A stretch of DNA of 64,000 nt, from NCBI GenBank assembly GCA_030323885.1, contig JASIRB010000504.1, forward strand, positions 62,001 through 126,000. The letters are read 5' to 3'. Below, one piece after another: positions 23,088 through 33,233 of the stretch (positions are counted from its first letter, which is position 1; every line of letters begins with the position of its first letter). A program made the translations under genes and the position numbers. This DNA comes from Branchipolynoe longqiensis. Taxonomy: Eukaryota; Annelida; Polychaeta; Phyllodocida; Polynoidae. The notes beneath the pieces were generated by a model. That model ran no database searches. It was given only the letters and a program-made list of their open reading frames with translations, and was not told the DNA's origin.

Positions 23088-24080
23088 ATCAATCAATCAA
23101 TAGTTCCATCCTCTAGTCGAGGGTTGGATGCAATGGTTCTCCACTTGTCCCGATGTTGTGCTGTTCTGATAGACTGTGAATAATTCAAGCCTGTCCACTG
23201 TGAAATATTTGTAAACCATGATGTTCTTGGTCTCCCTCTCCCTCTGCTGCCATTCACCTTCCCTTCCAACAATGTACGGTATATTGAACTCTGACGAATG
23301 ATGTGGCCAAAATAAATAAGTTTCTTTGTCTGTATAGTGGCAAACAAGCTTTTCTTATTTTTAATTTTTCTGAGAACTTCTTTGTTGGTGATCTTCTTTG
23401 TCCATGATATTTTCATCATCCTTCGATAAGTCCACATCTCAAATGCTGCTAAACGTTTGTACATTTTCTTAGAGATTGTCCATGTCTCTGCCCCATACAT
23501 TAGAGTAGACCACACATAACACTGAAGAATACGCTTCCTTGTTTGTATTAATATCTTACTTGATGTTAACACTCTATACATTTTGGAGAATGTTGTTCGG
23601 GCTATTGTTATCCTTCTTTTAATTTCTTCCTCACATCTCCCATCATTTGTAATCTTTTGTCCGAGATATATGAATTCGGATACTTGTTCTATGTTTGTGC
23701 CATCTATGGTTATATTGACAGTTGGTTTATCTGTCTTTTTACTTATAACCATTGTTTTGGTCTTCCTGGCATTCATCTTCATGTTGAATAGTATTCCAGC
23801 TTTATTGATTCTATTCACTATATCTTGTAGGTTTTTCTCACTGTCTGCTAGTATTACACTGTCATTGGCATATCTAAGATTGTTGACGTTCATGCCACCT
23901 ATTGTCACTCCCTTGCAATCTTCAATGTGTCTGAAAATCATCTCTGTGTACAGGTTAAATAGACATGGTGACAATACACACCCCTGTCGAACTCCTCATT
24001 TAATCATAACTTCATCCGATAGGCCCTGCTCCATTTTTATAAATGCACGTTGTGTCCAGTATAAGTTCACAATTAGTTTA
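23088..24080 (-). mobile_element. 5'-truncated RTE-like LINE, target duplication ATGGTGGCCCA
   Basis: On the minus strand the reverse transcriptase 3' half is read from about 24080 to 23093: the block GVRQGCVLSPCLFNLYTE is split from upstream DEVMIK by one TGA, then LRYANDSVILADSE replaces the usual YADD (Asn for the second-position Asp is expected to be inactive), FIYLGQKI and the C-terminal GRGRPRTSWF. The 3' end is a (TGAT)n run, typical for RTE-type elements. ATGGTGGCCCA occurs exactly on both sides (23077-23087 and 24081-24091). It has landed inside the hairpin transposon. Confidence 0.85.
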
Positions 24081-24087
24081 ATGGTGG

Positions 24088-24375
24088 CCCACATGTGGAA
24101 AATGAATGGAAACCAGCGGCGGCCCACCACCGTCGGCCTGACGGTGGCTCGACGGTGGACCAAATGTGGAAAATGAATGCAAACCAGCGGCGGCCCACCA
24201 CCGTCGGCCCGGCGGTGGCTCGACGGTGGACCAAATGTGGAAAATGAATGCAAACCAGCGGCGGCCCACCACTGTCGGCCCGACAGTGGCTCGACGGTGG
24301 ACCAAATGTGGAAAATGAATGCAAACCAGTGGCGGCCCACCACCGTTGGCCCGATGGTGGCCCGACGGTGGAAAG
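24088..24375. repeat. 71-bp tandem repeat, four copies
   Basis: The landmark ACCAAATGTGG recurs at 24159, 24230 and 24301, with a diverged copy near 24088. Each unit contains GGCGGCCCACCACCGTCGG and the complementary CGACGGTGG, so every unit can fold on itself. Confidence 0.92.
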
Positions 24376-24459
24376 TCAGTGGCGACGGTGCGACCAATAG
24401 CCGACGTCGGCCCGACGGCTGTGTGCTATCTGGGAACCGTTAAAAACGGCGGCAAACAT

Positions 24460-26866
24460 GCCAAATAACAACACACAGGATACTGAGTGTGGAAATACTT
24501 AACCTATAATAAGGAAGAAATCTGAACAAGAGGCAGAGAGTGACAGCATACAAAGTAGGCCCGACCTTTAAAAATTAAAAAAGGCGGCAGCCGCTATAGG
24601 AGATGACCAAACGATCAAACCTAACGACAACAAGAACGACAAAACAATAAACCACCAAAACGGAAATGACTTTGAAGAAAGAGTCGTAGACACAATATTA
24701 GGAGAAAATGTCGCAAAAATAATCAGGGACTGGATAAAAAAGGAAATAAGGCAGTCTCAGACAAGGACATGCGAAACGACATGCGAAACAAAACCGGAGG
24801 ATGACAACAGGATGGACATGGAAAATGAAGTAAACACCACAACGCCCACGGACATGATCCAAAGCCTCAAAAAGGAGCTAAGTGAACTACAAATGGCATA
24901 TAATAGCCTAACACTGGAATGTGCTTGGTACAAGGCCAACTACAAAAATAACAATGAGGGAACGCAAAATGGAAAAAGTAAAACCCCAAAAGGGAGCGAC
25001 AAAGCGATGAAAGAAGCAGACACCCTACCACAACCGACAGTGGAGAACAAAAAACTAAACATAATCGTGCAAGTCATCCCAGAAAAAGAGGACGAGTCCA
25101 TGGAAAACACAATTTCGAACCTGCTAAAAAAGGTGGAATGTTCCTTCGACTGGACAGTAGTAAAAAAAGCATAGACTGAGGAAAAAAAGCGAGAAAAGAA
25201 CAACAAATGAGAAAACAAAAAAGCAAAATGACAGACCCGGGGAAATGAATGGGAAATATCATGAAGAAAACCCCAACGACAACTCAGACCAGACAGGACT
25301 GAAAAGAAGATGCTAGAAGAAAAAACAGTACAGCAAATGTATACACTGGCTAGGGAAAAGAACAAAAAAGCACAGCCAGAATGAGAGGGAAAAACTTTGA
25401 AATAGAAGGGAAACTATACAAACTGACAGAATTCGGTAATATAACTGTAGAGGGAATAAACCCAGAGGCTGTGGCGACAAGAGAGCACAGCTGGGGAATC
25501 TCTTTTCAAGGACACAACCCTCCCTACAGCAATCTATATAAATGCAAAATACCGGGAAAAGATGGAAAAATCTATAACTCAGCAGAACAATACTACTGCT
25601 CGGTTATGGCTAAATACCACAACAAGTTCGACATCATGCGACTCATTGATGCAATGGACAATCCATACACCATCAAAGCCCTAGGAAAAAAGGTATGGCA
25701 TTCACCTGAATGGATAAAAACAAACGAGAAGGTGATGGAGGACATTGTGATGGCCAAATTCATGCATAATGAGTATCTAAAGGAAAAAATACTAAGCGCG
25801 CCCAGAAAAGCCTTCAGGGAATGCACAAGATGCCCCTACTGGGGCACAGGACTGTTCCTCCAAAATGCAGATGCTGGAGAAGTAGTCGAACCAGGATATC
25901 AAAACAAAATGGAAGAAATCCTCCAAAATACAAGAGACACCATCGGGGCAAACTGTCAAGGATCAAGGTAAGTACCAATAAATAATAAAACAAAGAAATA
26001 AATAAATAAATAACGTCTAAATAGAGAGACAAACAACAAGTAGCAAAAAATAAATAGCAATATAAATATAATATAAATATATAAATAAAACATATATTAA
26101 GAAAGATATGCAGGGGAACTACCTCATGACACACCAATGCATTGCAACGCATGCGCGGCACACCTTTCTGGACACACTTCTGCCCAAGCAAGCAAAACAC
26201 GCACGCGAACAACACACAACAACCTAACTGAGGAAAAGGAATCAATGATACTACTCTGCGGAGACTCCAGGATGAGAACCATCTCTCCCAAAATAGTAGA
26301 AGAACTAAAATGGAAAACAAACCAGAACTTCCATGTGCGCACGGAGACATATCCTGGCGCAGGGACCAGCAGGATAGTAGACTGAATTCTACGTAAATAC
26401 AACACAAACAAATGGGACCAGGTCTACATTATGGCAAGAGTATGTGATCTAACCGTCAAAACAGGCAGGAGGGAGCTGATCCCACACTTCCAAGAATCCC
26501 TACTCCTTTATATGATGGAGGAGTACCGGCATGCACAAACATCCATACTACAGATAACTGAATGACCAGTAATCTGTGAATTGGTGGGAATGGACATAGA
26601 AGCCTACACAGGAAATAAGGATCACACCGGCTATCAGGAACTAATAAACAGCTGCATACCGGAAATAAACGGATTCATTCACAGACTAAACGAGGGACTA
26701 AGGTACGTCAGCCTAAGAACTCCAAGATATGCAAAGTATGTTCACAAACTACGGAAAGGAAAACAGACGGATCGCTATATGTATGGCCTGTATGATGATG
26801 TCCAAAAATATTGCCCAGAAAGTGGCAGACAAAATATCAGACTCCATCGTTGCGAATCGGAAGTGA
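24460..26866 (+). pseudogene. LINE ORF1: coiled coil, RRM-like, NADAR and SGNH esterase domains
   Basis: The frame can be followed from ATGCCAAATAAC (24460). At 24812-25174 a heptad-like segment (IQSLKKELSELQMAYNSL) is followed by LNIIVQVIPEKEDES, resembling the start of the LINE ORF1 RRM. At 25381-25971 a full NADAR domain is read: WGISFQGHNPPYSNLYKC, YNSAEQYYCSVMAKY, KVMEDIVMAKFMHNEYLKE and CPYWGTGL. NADAR proteins act on ADP-ribose and related glycosides. At 26218-26866 an SGNH esterase: LLCGDSRM (block I), ARVCDLT (block III) and YDDV at block V, where a one-base deletion turns the expected His codon; the other frame then gives a sensible ending VADKISDSIVANRK. The NADAR and SGNH parts share frame 1, separated by an AT-rich stretch with stops. 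Two nonsense codons (26383, about 26563) lie in the SGNH part. Confidence 0.75.
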
Positions 26867-29171
26867 GGCAGATGAGTGCACAAATGGATAAGTACCCATT
26901 CTCTTTCTCCCGCTTTCTTTCTCTCTTTCTCCTCAGTTATTTAGACCAAACTGCCACACAAATATGGTGCAAGAAGGCAGAGGCATGCATTTTGCCCACT
27001 TAAACTGCCAAAGTGCCTACAACAAAATGGACAGCATTAAACTACACTTGGCTATATGTAAATTTGATGTGTTAACACTATCAGAAACATGGTTTCATGA
27101 GCTGCATAGTGACCAACTACTAGAGATTAGTGGGTACAGGCTTGTGAGAGAGGATAAAAAAACACTGACCAATACACACATACAAAAAAGGGGTGGAGGT
27201 GTTGCAATATACACGAAAAAAAACCTAAACTCTGAACATAAACCATTACAAGAAGCAAATAGATCAGATACAAACATTGAATTAGTATGGACAGTAATAA
27301 AAAATGAGAAACAATCTAACATAGATGTAGGGAGTCTATATAGACCACCAAATGGAGAATTGGAAGACTTCATCACACAACTGGAGACTTCGCTAGAAAG
27401 TGTGTCGAAACTAACGAAGGCTGAGATATTCTTACTAGGGACTTCAATATAAACTACAAAACAAACAACAAAAACAAACACTCACTAGAGAACTTAATCA
27501 AAAGTAGAGGGCTAAAGCAAAAAATTAATGAGCTAACAAGACTTGGAGAAAGCAGCTCGATAATAGACCTAATAACAGACTCAAATCATGCCCACACGTC
27601 AGGGACAAGAAACTGGGGCATCAGCGATCATGAGTTACTAGAAAGAAAATTAAAAAAATAAATAAACTACTCTCCATATGGGTAGATCATACAAAAACTA
27701 CCAGAAAGAGGCTCTAGAAGCTCATCTGAAAGAAAACATTTAATTGCCACTTCAAACTGACATAGGTGTAAATGACCAATGGGACAACTCAGAAAGCATC
27801 TCGACACCTCCTGTCCTATAAAAAAAATGTTAAATCAAAAGCAACCAAGACCCATGGGTAACCCCAGAATTATTCAATCTAATTATGGACAAATATAAAA
27901 CAGGCAGATTAGTTAAATCAAGTGGGGCATTACTAGACATAGAAAACTACCATAAAGCAAGAAATCAAAGCCAGAAATCAGTGGGAAAACCAAAAAATGG
28001 TACATTGTCAAACAGGACCAACAATGGGGGAAAAACTCACATAAATTCTGGAACAACGTGAAAATACTAATACCAACCAATAAAAATTAAGAATTGATTA
28101 CCCTATAGAACAACGAGGGAATGGAAATCAGCAACAGTGATCTGTTAATATAATGAACAAGCATTTCTCTACCATAGGCAATAAACCATCCAAACAGTTC
28201 AACTCAAACTGGTCCAGAAAAGCACAACAATTAAACACGGACATTGCAGATTGCACAACCACATTAAAAGAGATAAGTGAACTCATGAAATCAATTGACT
28301 GCAACAAGCCCTCAGGCATTGAAAATACCTCAAGTATGGTATTGAAAGATGCATTTGGATGCATCCCAGATGTTATATGTGACCTATACAACAAATCATT
28401 CACAGAATGTATTTATGTGGGCTGCTGGAAACTAGCCAAGGTAACACCACTCCACAAAGGAGTGGATAAACAGATACTAGGCAAGTACAGACCAATCTCT
28501 ATACTCCCACTGCCTGGTAAACTGATGGAAAAAAATAATGCATAGACATATTATGGACCACCTAAATGAACACAAAATATTTAACAGTAAATAGGGCGTT
28601 TTAGACAAAACCACTCGACAATGAAAACAATTGCTAACTTAATAACCGACATTGCAAACAGCATCAATAAAAAGAACCTAGTGGGGGCAGCATTCATAGA
28701 CTTCAGCAAAGCTTTTGACATGGTACCTAAGGAGTAAACTAACCCAAATGGGAATAACGGGAGTAAAGAGGAAAATGGCTAGCAAGCTATCTAGAAAATC
28801 AAAAGCAATGCACCAAGGTAAATGGATCCATACCCAATGAGGAAAAGATAACTTGTGGAGTTCCCCAAGGGTCAATCCTGGGGCCACCTCTCTTCCTCAT
28901 ATATATTAATGATCTTAACAATTGGCTAGAAATTGAAAACATCCAACTATATGCAGATGATACGGTGGTGTATGCCGCAGGCAAAACAACCGAAGAAATA
29001 GAAACAAAACTAAATCTAACACTAATAACTGGTGCCAACTAAACAGGATAACCATAAAAAACAGCAAATCGAAAACAGTACTATTTGGTACCAGGCTAAC
29101 GAGTAATTAAAAAATAAAGTCTCTTCTGGGAAACACCAAACTAGAACAGGTAGACAACTACAGATACCTGG

Positions 29172-29459
29172 TGTGATATATGCGTAATAGATGTCTAGAC
29201 CTGTGGGTAATATATGTTAACGATATGCAGAGTTGGGGACAAAGAGATATGCAAATGAGATGACGTCATGTGAAAGTACAACGTCTGAACACTTCGAGTT
29301 CTGGATACTGAATGGTTTATTCACGGCGTAGGGCACGCTTGACCCGCCGGCTAAACTTTCCATGGTGTCATCTCATTTGCATATCTCTTTGTCCCCAACT
29401 CTGCATATCGTTAACATATATTACCCACAGGTCTAGACGTCTATTACGCATATATCACA
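29172..29459. mobile_element. palindromic LTR insertion, target duplication CCTGG
   Basis: Starts TGTGATATATGCGTAATAG and ends with its complement. The first 97 or so bases are the 5' portion of the LTR at 31356-31546; the rest is the whole LTR in reverse. Both ends are therefore the same LTR terminus. CCTGG is duplicated exactly (29167-29171 and 29460-29464), and removal restores the LINE frame ...RYLGVDLDR. Confidence 0.93.
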
Positions 29460-29820
29460 CCTGGGAGTGGATCTAGACAGACACCTAAATTATGACCTCT
29501 GCATAACAAATACTTTAAAAAAAGTAGGCCACAAAATATGGCTCGTAGCAAAACTGAGATACTACATGACTGAAAACATAGCAATTAAAATATATAAAGG
29601 CATGATCCTCCCCTACTTTGAATATGGTGATGTAGTATACATGGGAGGTAATACAAAACTATTAAACAAACTACAGGTGCTGCAAAACAGAGCCCTCAAA
29701 ATATGCATAAAAGATATCCCACAATAGAATTACACCAAAAAATGCAATGCAACACTATTAACCAGTAGAAGGGAAACACACCTCAAAATACTAGCACGCC
29801 ATTACACCACAAAACCAGGC

Positions 29821-30142
29821 TGTTCTCTGTGGCAGAGTGGTTAGAGTGTCTGACTTTTTTCTAGGTCGGACTCCTAATCTGAAGGTCGGTGGTTCGATTC
29901 CCCATGCTCAGCCACTTTGGATTTCCACCGCTGTGTATAACTTACAGCGTCATCAAAGGCTGGTTGCTCTCATACCATGTCTATGTGGTGTGGGAGGTTA
30001 AAAATCCCTTGGGTCGGTAAAAGTGTAGGCTCGGGCTTTCTATCAACAAACTGTCTAATGGTGAAAACAAGTCTATTCAGACTTATCCATGATATGCAGT
30101 ATAAATCTTCAATCAAATCACACAGTAACCCCCCGAAGGGAC
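29821..30142 (+). mobile_element. tRNA-derived SINE, target duplication ACCAGGC
   Basis: Box A TGGCAGAGTGGTTAGAG (29830-29846) and box B GGTTCGATTCC (29891-29901) at tRNA spacing with an enlarged anticodon region. ACCAGGC flanks both ends (29814-29820, 30143-30149). Excision restores LINE ORF2 from TTKPG into the C-terminal tail. About 322 bp. Confidence 0.85.
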
Positions 30143-30310
30143 ACCAGGCACATGGCAGCCCCAGTGCTACTGACAGCAATAAGTAACAAAGATTTATGAG
30201 AGAAGTGTACTGGCCATGGCAGCACACGCTTGGAATAATCAACCCACACAACAATGGGCAATTGAAAGCCTGGACCACTATAAAAGAACCTTAAAGAAAA
30301 CAAGGCAGTA

Positions 30311-31350
30311 CACAACCACCTACTGAAGGAACAATATTTCACCTGACCGTGGGCGCAGTCACTGCTTGCTGTGTTCGGGCACAAAAAGCAAAAGACAGGC
30401 CAGAAAAGTTGGTAGATATTACAAATATGGAAACTAGCCCTCCTAAGTACTAAGGAAATCTGAATGACTATCACCACATGGCACAGTCCGTCTGGGTATG
30501 TGTAATGGCACAAACAAAATCAGAACAGGGCAGGCCATGGTCAAGCATCAGATTCATCCTGAAATATACAAAATGGCTAAGCATACAACACAACCATCAC
30601 ACCTAGCCGCAGTCCTGAAGGGTCCGGGTGTGTTCTAGCACACTGGTGCGCTATCTAAGGACAGGACGTGGGTGAAAGGATGTTGTAACAAACCACAAAA
30701 GGGGTGGGATCCTCTCCCGCAGGCCTGTATGTCATCCGGGTAGATGTACATAGTAGGCTAAGGTAACATACTCATATTAGGAAAAAAAACTTTTAAAAAT
30801 GCAAAAAAACTAATATAGAAACTATAAACACCCAAAGCTCCAAGCGCTTGGCCTGAGGAAGACCAGGTAAACACTCCTGAGTGCGGGACCACACCAAAAC
30901 AGAATCACAGCTGCCCAGTATTGCAAACAAGCACCCTCACAGGAGCTTATATGCTATGGACAGAGTAAATAACTTGTCACAAAAAAAAAATTCGTTAAAT
31001 TGTCAGCTTTAACACTTTCTGAAGTTGAGGAAGAACAGGCCTACTGCCAAACTTTGGTATATTCATAGATAAGAAAGGGTGTTCTTTTGTGTATATAATA
31101 CATGCCTCACGTTTAAGCTATTTCTAATTGTGTGTTCTTTGATTCTGCAACATTTCCATAAGATTAGTCTTTGACAATGGACTTACAGGGTTTTGCAAAC
31201 AAACTGAAATTGGGCGTACTTGGTTTTGCATAAAAATCAATAAAAGTTGGTTAATTAATGAGTTTTGGAATAAAGGTTCATTTATCACGTTCATCACCCA
31301 ACACACACTCATACGGCTTTCTGACTCAACGTATAAACAGTCAACAGGTG
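30311..31350. other. no gene recognised; probably LINE 3' UTR and flank
   Basis: Non-coding, AT-rich at 30780-30830 and 30960-31320. No repeat ends identified. Confidence 0.45.
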
Positions 31351-31355
31351 ACTGG

Positions 31356-31546
31356 TGTGATATATGCGTAATAGACGTCTAGACCTGTGGGTAATATATG
31401 TTAACGATATGCAGAGTTGGGGACAAAGAGATATGCAAATGAGATGACGTCATGGAAAGTTTAGTCGGCGGGTCAAGCGTGCCCTACGCCGTGAATAAAC
31501 CATTCAGTAACCAGAAGTCCAAGTGTTCAGACGTTGTACTTTCACA
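31356..31546 (+). repeat. 5' LTR
   Basis: TGTGATATATGCG ... GTACTTTCACA, 191 bp, with TG...CA ends; contains AATAAACCATTCAG near the end, a plausible poly(A) signal. Confidence 0.95.
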
Positions 31547-31556
31547 TGGTGTCAGA
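31547..31556 (+). promoter_or_regulatory. primer-binding site
   Basis: TGGTGTCAGA begins directly after the LTR; it is complementary to a tRNA 3' end ...CTGACACCA, as in tRNA-Leu types. Confidence 0.75.
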
Positions 31557-31565
31557 TGAGGAAGA

Positions 31566-32350
31566 ATGCCGCCCGCAAATACTTTGCCGGGTTTGCGGCC
31601 GCCTGGTCAGCTTGTCCTCAGCAACAACGCGAGATCGAACTGGAAAACATGGATCAGAGCATATGATATATACACCACTGCGGCAGGTGTCATATTGAAA
31701 GGAGAACGAGTGCAATGCTGCATCTTCCTTCACGTTGCTGGCGAGGAAGCGCAAAAGGTATTTGCCAATATGACTTTTGCGTTCGTCGGTCAAGACAAGA
31801 TCAAGCCGTTAACTGAAGCATTTCAGGTTTATTGTGTCGGTAAGAGCAGTATAATTATCACACGATACAAATTCAATTCGCATAATCAAGCGTCAGAAAA
31901 TATGGCGACGTACATCACAGCGCTAAGGGACAAAGTCAAGGACTGTGAATACGGAGTGGTGGAGGAGTCGCTTTTGCGCGATCGAATTGTGGCTGGTGTG
32001 AAAAATGTGAATTTGCGGAACAAATTGCTTCAAACTACTGAGTTAACATTGACAAAGTGCATAAGTATGTGCGAAATGAGTGAGTTCAGTTCAGATCTGT
32101 TGGAGGACACCAAATCAGACGTGGAAAGTAAAGACATAGATTTCATTCGGAATTATGCTAATGTGAGTACCGGTGCACAGCGGCGACACCATCTTGGAAA
32201 TCGCCATCTTGGATTGCCGGCGGCGCCGGTGCAGGAGATTTCAAGATCCGCTGCCAGAACTGTGGATATGAACACCATCGGGGAGTCTGCCCAGCGAAAG
32301 GAAAGGCTTGCATTGCCTGTAAGAAGATCGGGCACTTCGGGAAGGTCTGA
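31566..32350 (+). pseudogene. gypsy Gag with two CCHC knuckles
   Basis: The capsid-like region (31566-32160) has SNNARSNWKTWIRAYD and VKDCEYG, typical of this gypsy group, and lacks a stop. After a frame change between 32160 and 32240 two zinc knuckles are seen: CQNCGYEHHRGVC and CIACKKIGHFGKV followed by TGA where the last Cys (TGC/TGT) should be. So the second knuckle is destroyed by a nonsense change. Confidence 0.88.
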
Positions 32351-32461
32351 AGGAGCAGGCTCGGGAGAGTCAACGAGCTTCACGTCGAAGCGCCCGGCCC
32401 TCACAATGCTGAGCAAGACCCGGATCCGGCGGAAGTCAATGTACTGGCAACGGATCTGTTT

Positions 32462-32990
32462 GTGGGCGCCGTCGATCGCGGTGCTGGTCGGGATGCCGAG
32501 CTGTGGCATGCAATCGTTCGGGTGAACGGTTGTCCTGTCAAGTTTAAGCTTGACACTGGATCAGAGGCAAAAGTGCTTCCGAGGTTCGTCTTCGACAGAG
32601 TCGCTCCGGGGAGGCTGGTGAACACCAGATGTTTGTTGGTGACGTTCTCCGGTCACCGGATCACGCCGGATGGAGAGGCATTGCTCGACGTCAACGACAG
32701 TGTGCTTCGGTTCCAGGTGGTGCCAGTTTGCCAGCCCATCCTGGGCAAGCAGGCTTGTGTGACGTTGAACGTGCTGGCGCGTGTGGATGAGGTGCACAGT
32801 TCTGTGCCAACGAACATGGCCAAACCGACGAACATTGCCAAACCGACGAACATTGCCAAACCGGCGAACATTTCCACACCGACGAACAGTTCCAGCGCAG
32901 GGGCAGAGAAGCTGGTAAGCGAATACAAAGACGTATTTCAGGGTTTGGGGTTGATCAAAGCAAAGGCTGTCATTCATGTCGATAAGTGCT
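32462..32990 (+). pseudogene. gypsy protease and linker
   Basis: Retropepsin region VKFKLDTGSEAKVLP with catalytic DTG, followed by a linker with four tandem copies of a KPTNIA-like hexapeptide (32817-32880), and LVSEYKDVFQGLG leading into RT. The frame runs into the inserted GC-rich element near 32995. Confidence 0.88.
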
Positions 32991-33233
32991 GTCTGGGGCT
33001 GCGCTGTCTGGGGAGGGTTCCTCGTGAGGCTGGGCTGTGTCTGAGGTGTGAGGTGCGAGGTGATGATCCCCGGCTCTGTCTGGGCGGCGTTTCGATCGGT
33101 GGTCGCTGAGGGGTTGTCGGTGGAGGTCGCGGGGGTGTCGGCAGTGGTGTGGGTGAGGCGCCGGGGAGGGCCCCCCCGGGCCGGCCGGGGGGGGGGGAGG
33201 GCGGCGGATCAAAAATCCGCCGAGGCGGCCAGG

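Larger units (their letters stand above)
21992..24434. mobile_element. hairpin-rich DNA transposon, TIR CCCAGATAGCACACAGCCGT
   Basis: The left end CCCAGATAGCACACAGCCGT at 21992 is matched by its reverse complement ending at 24434. The subterminal zones are built from CCGTCGGGCCGACGG-type self-complementary units. The left zone has the inverted pair GTTGTTTTGTCCAACCTCCC (22078-) and its complement (22190-). The element carries no transposase of its own; inside are a 302-bp palindrome, a 211-bp tandem duplication, a truncated RTE LINE and a 71-bp tandem array. AA flanks both ends, so a 2-bp duplication is possible but not proved. A second, one-ended copy is at 51933. Confidence 0.75.
26964..30308 (+). 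pseudogene. LINE ORF2: AP endonuclease and reverse transcriptase
   Basis: Endonuclease (26964-27640): HLNCQSAYNKMDS, LSETWF, RGGGVAIYTKK, then after a frameshift near 27435 GDFNI-like and ISDHELL, the usual last block. It nicks target DNA. Reverse transcriptase (28150-29750): KVTPLHKG, YRPISILPLPGK, FSKAFDMVP, GVPQGSILGP, LYADDTVVYA (intact catalytic YADD), and RYLGVDLDRHL, which is split by the palindromic LTR insertion. The C-terminus is resumed after the SINE at about 30190 (SVLAMAAHAWNNQP). More than five stops or frame changes make it inactive. Confidence 0.85.
24456..30310 (+). mobile_element. CR1/L2-like LINE with NADAR- and esterase-bearing ORF1
   Basis: A two-ORF LINE. ORF1 (24.46-26.87 kb) holds coiled-coil, RRM-like, NADAR and SGNH regions; ORF2 (26.96-30.31 kb) holds AP-type endonuclease and reverse transcriptase and ends with the CR1/Jockey-like WNNQPTQQW tail. 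Frames are broken by many stops and indels. Two later insertions interrupt ORF2: a palindromic LTR (29172-29459) and a SINE (29821-30142). The 3' terminus beyond 30310 is not defined. Confidence 0.85.

Noticed and set aside
24073..24397. Protein-coding ORFs with HSFSTFGPPSS repeats
   Set aside because: They are translations of the 71-bp tandem array in several frames.
26900..26940. Splice acceptor before LINE ORF2 (long pyrimidine tract ending in CAG)
   Set aside because: A frame correction shows that ORF1 ends at 26866, so the tract is better read as an inter-ORF spacer; no donor is needed.
29821..29915. Functional tRNA gene
   Set aside because: Flanking 7-bp duplication and a long non-tRNA body show that it is a SINE.
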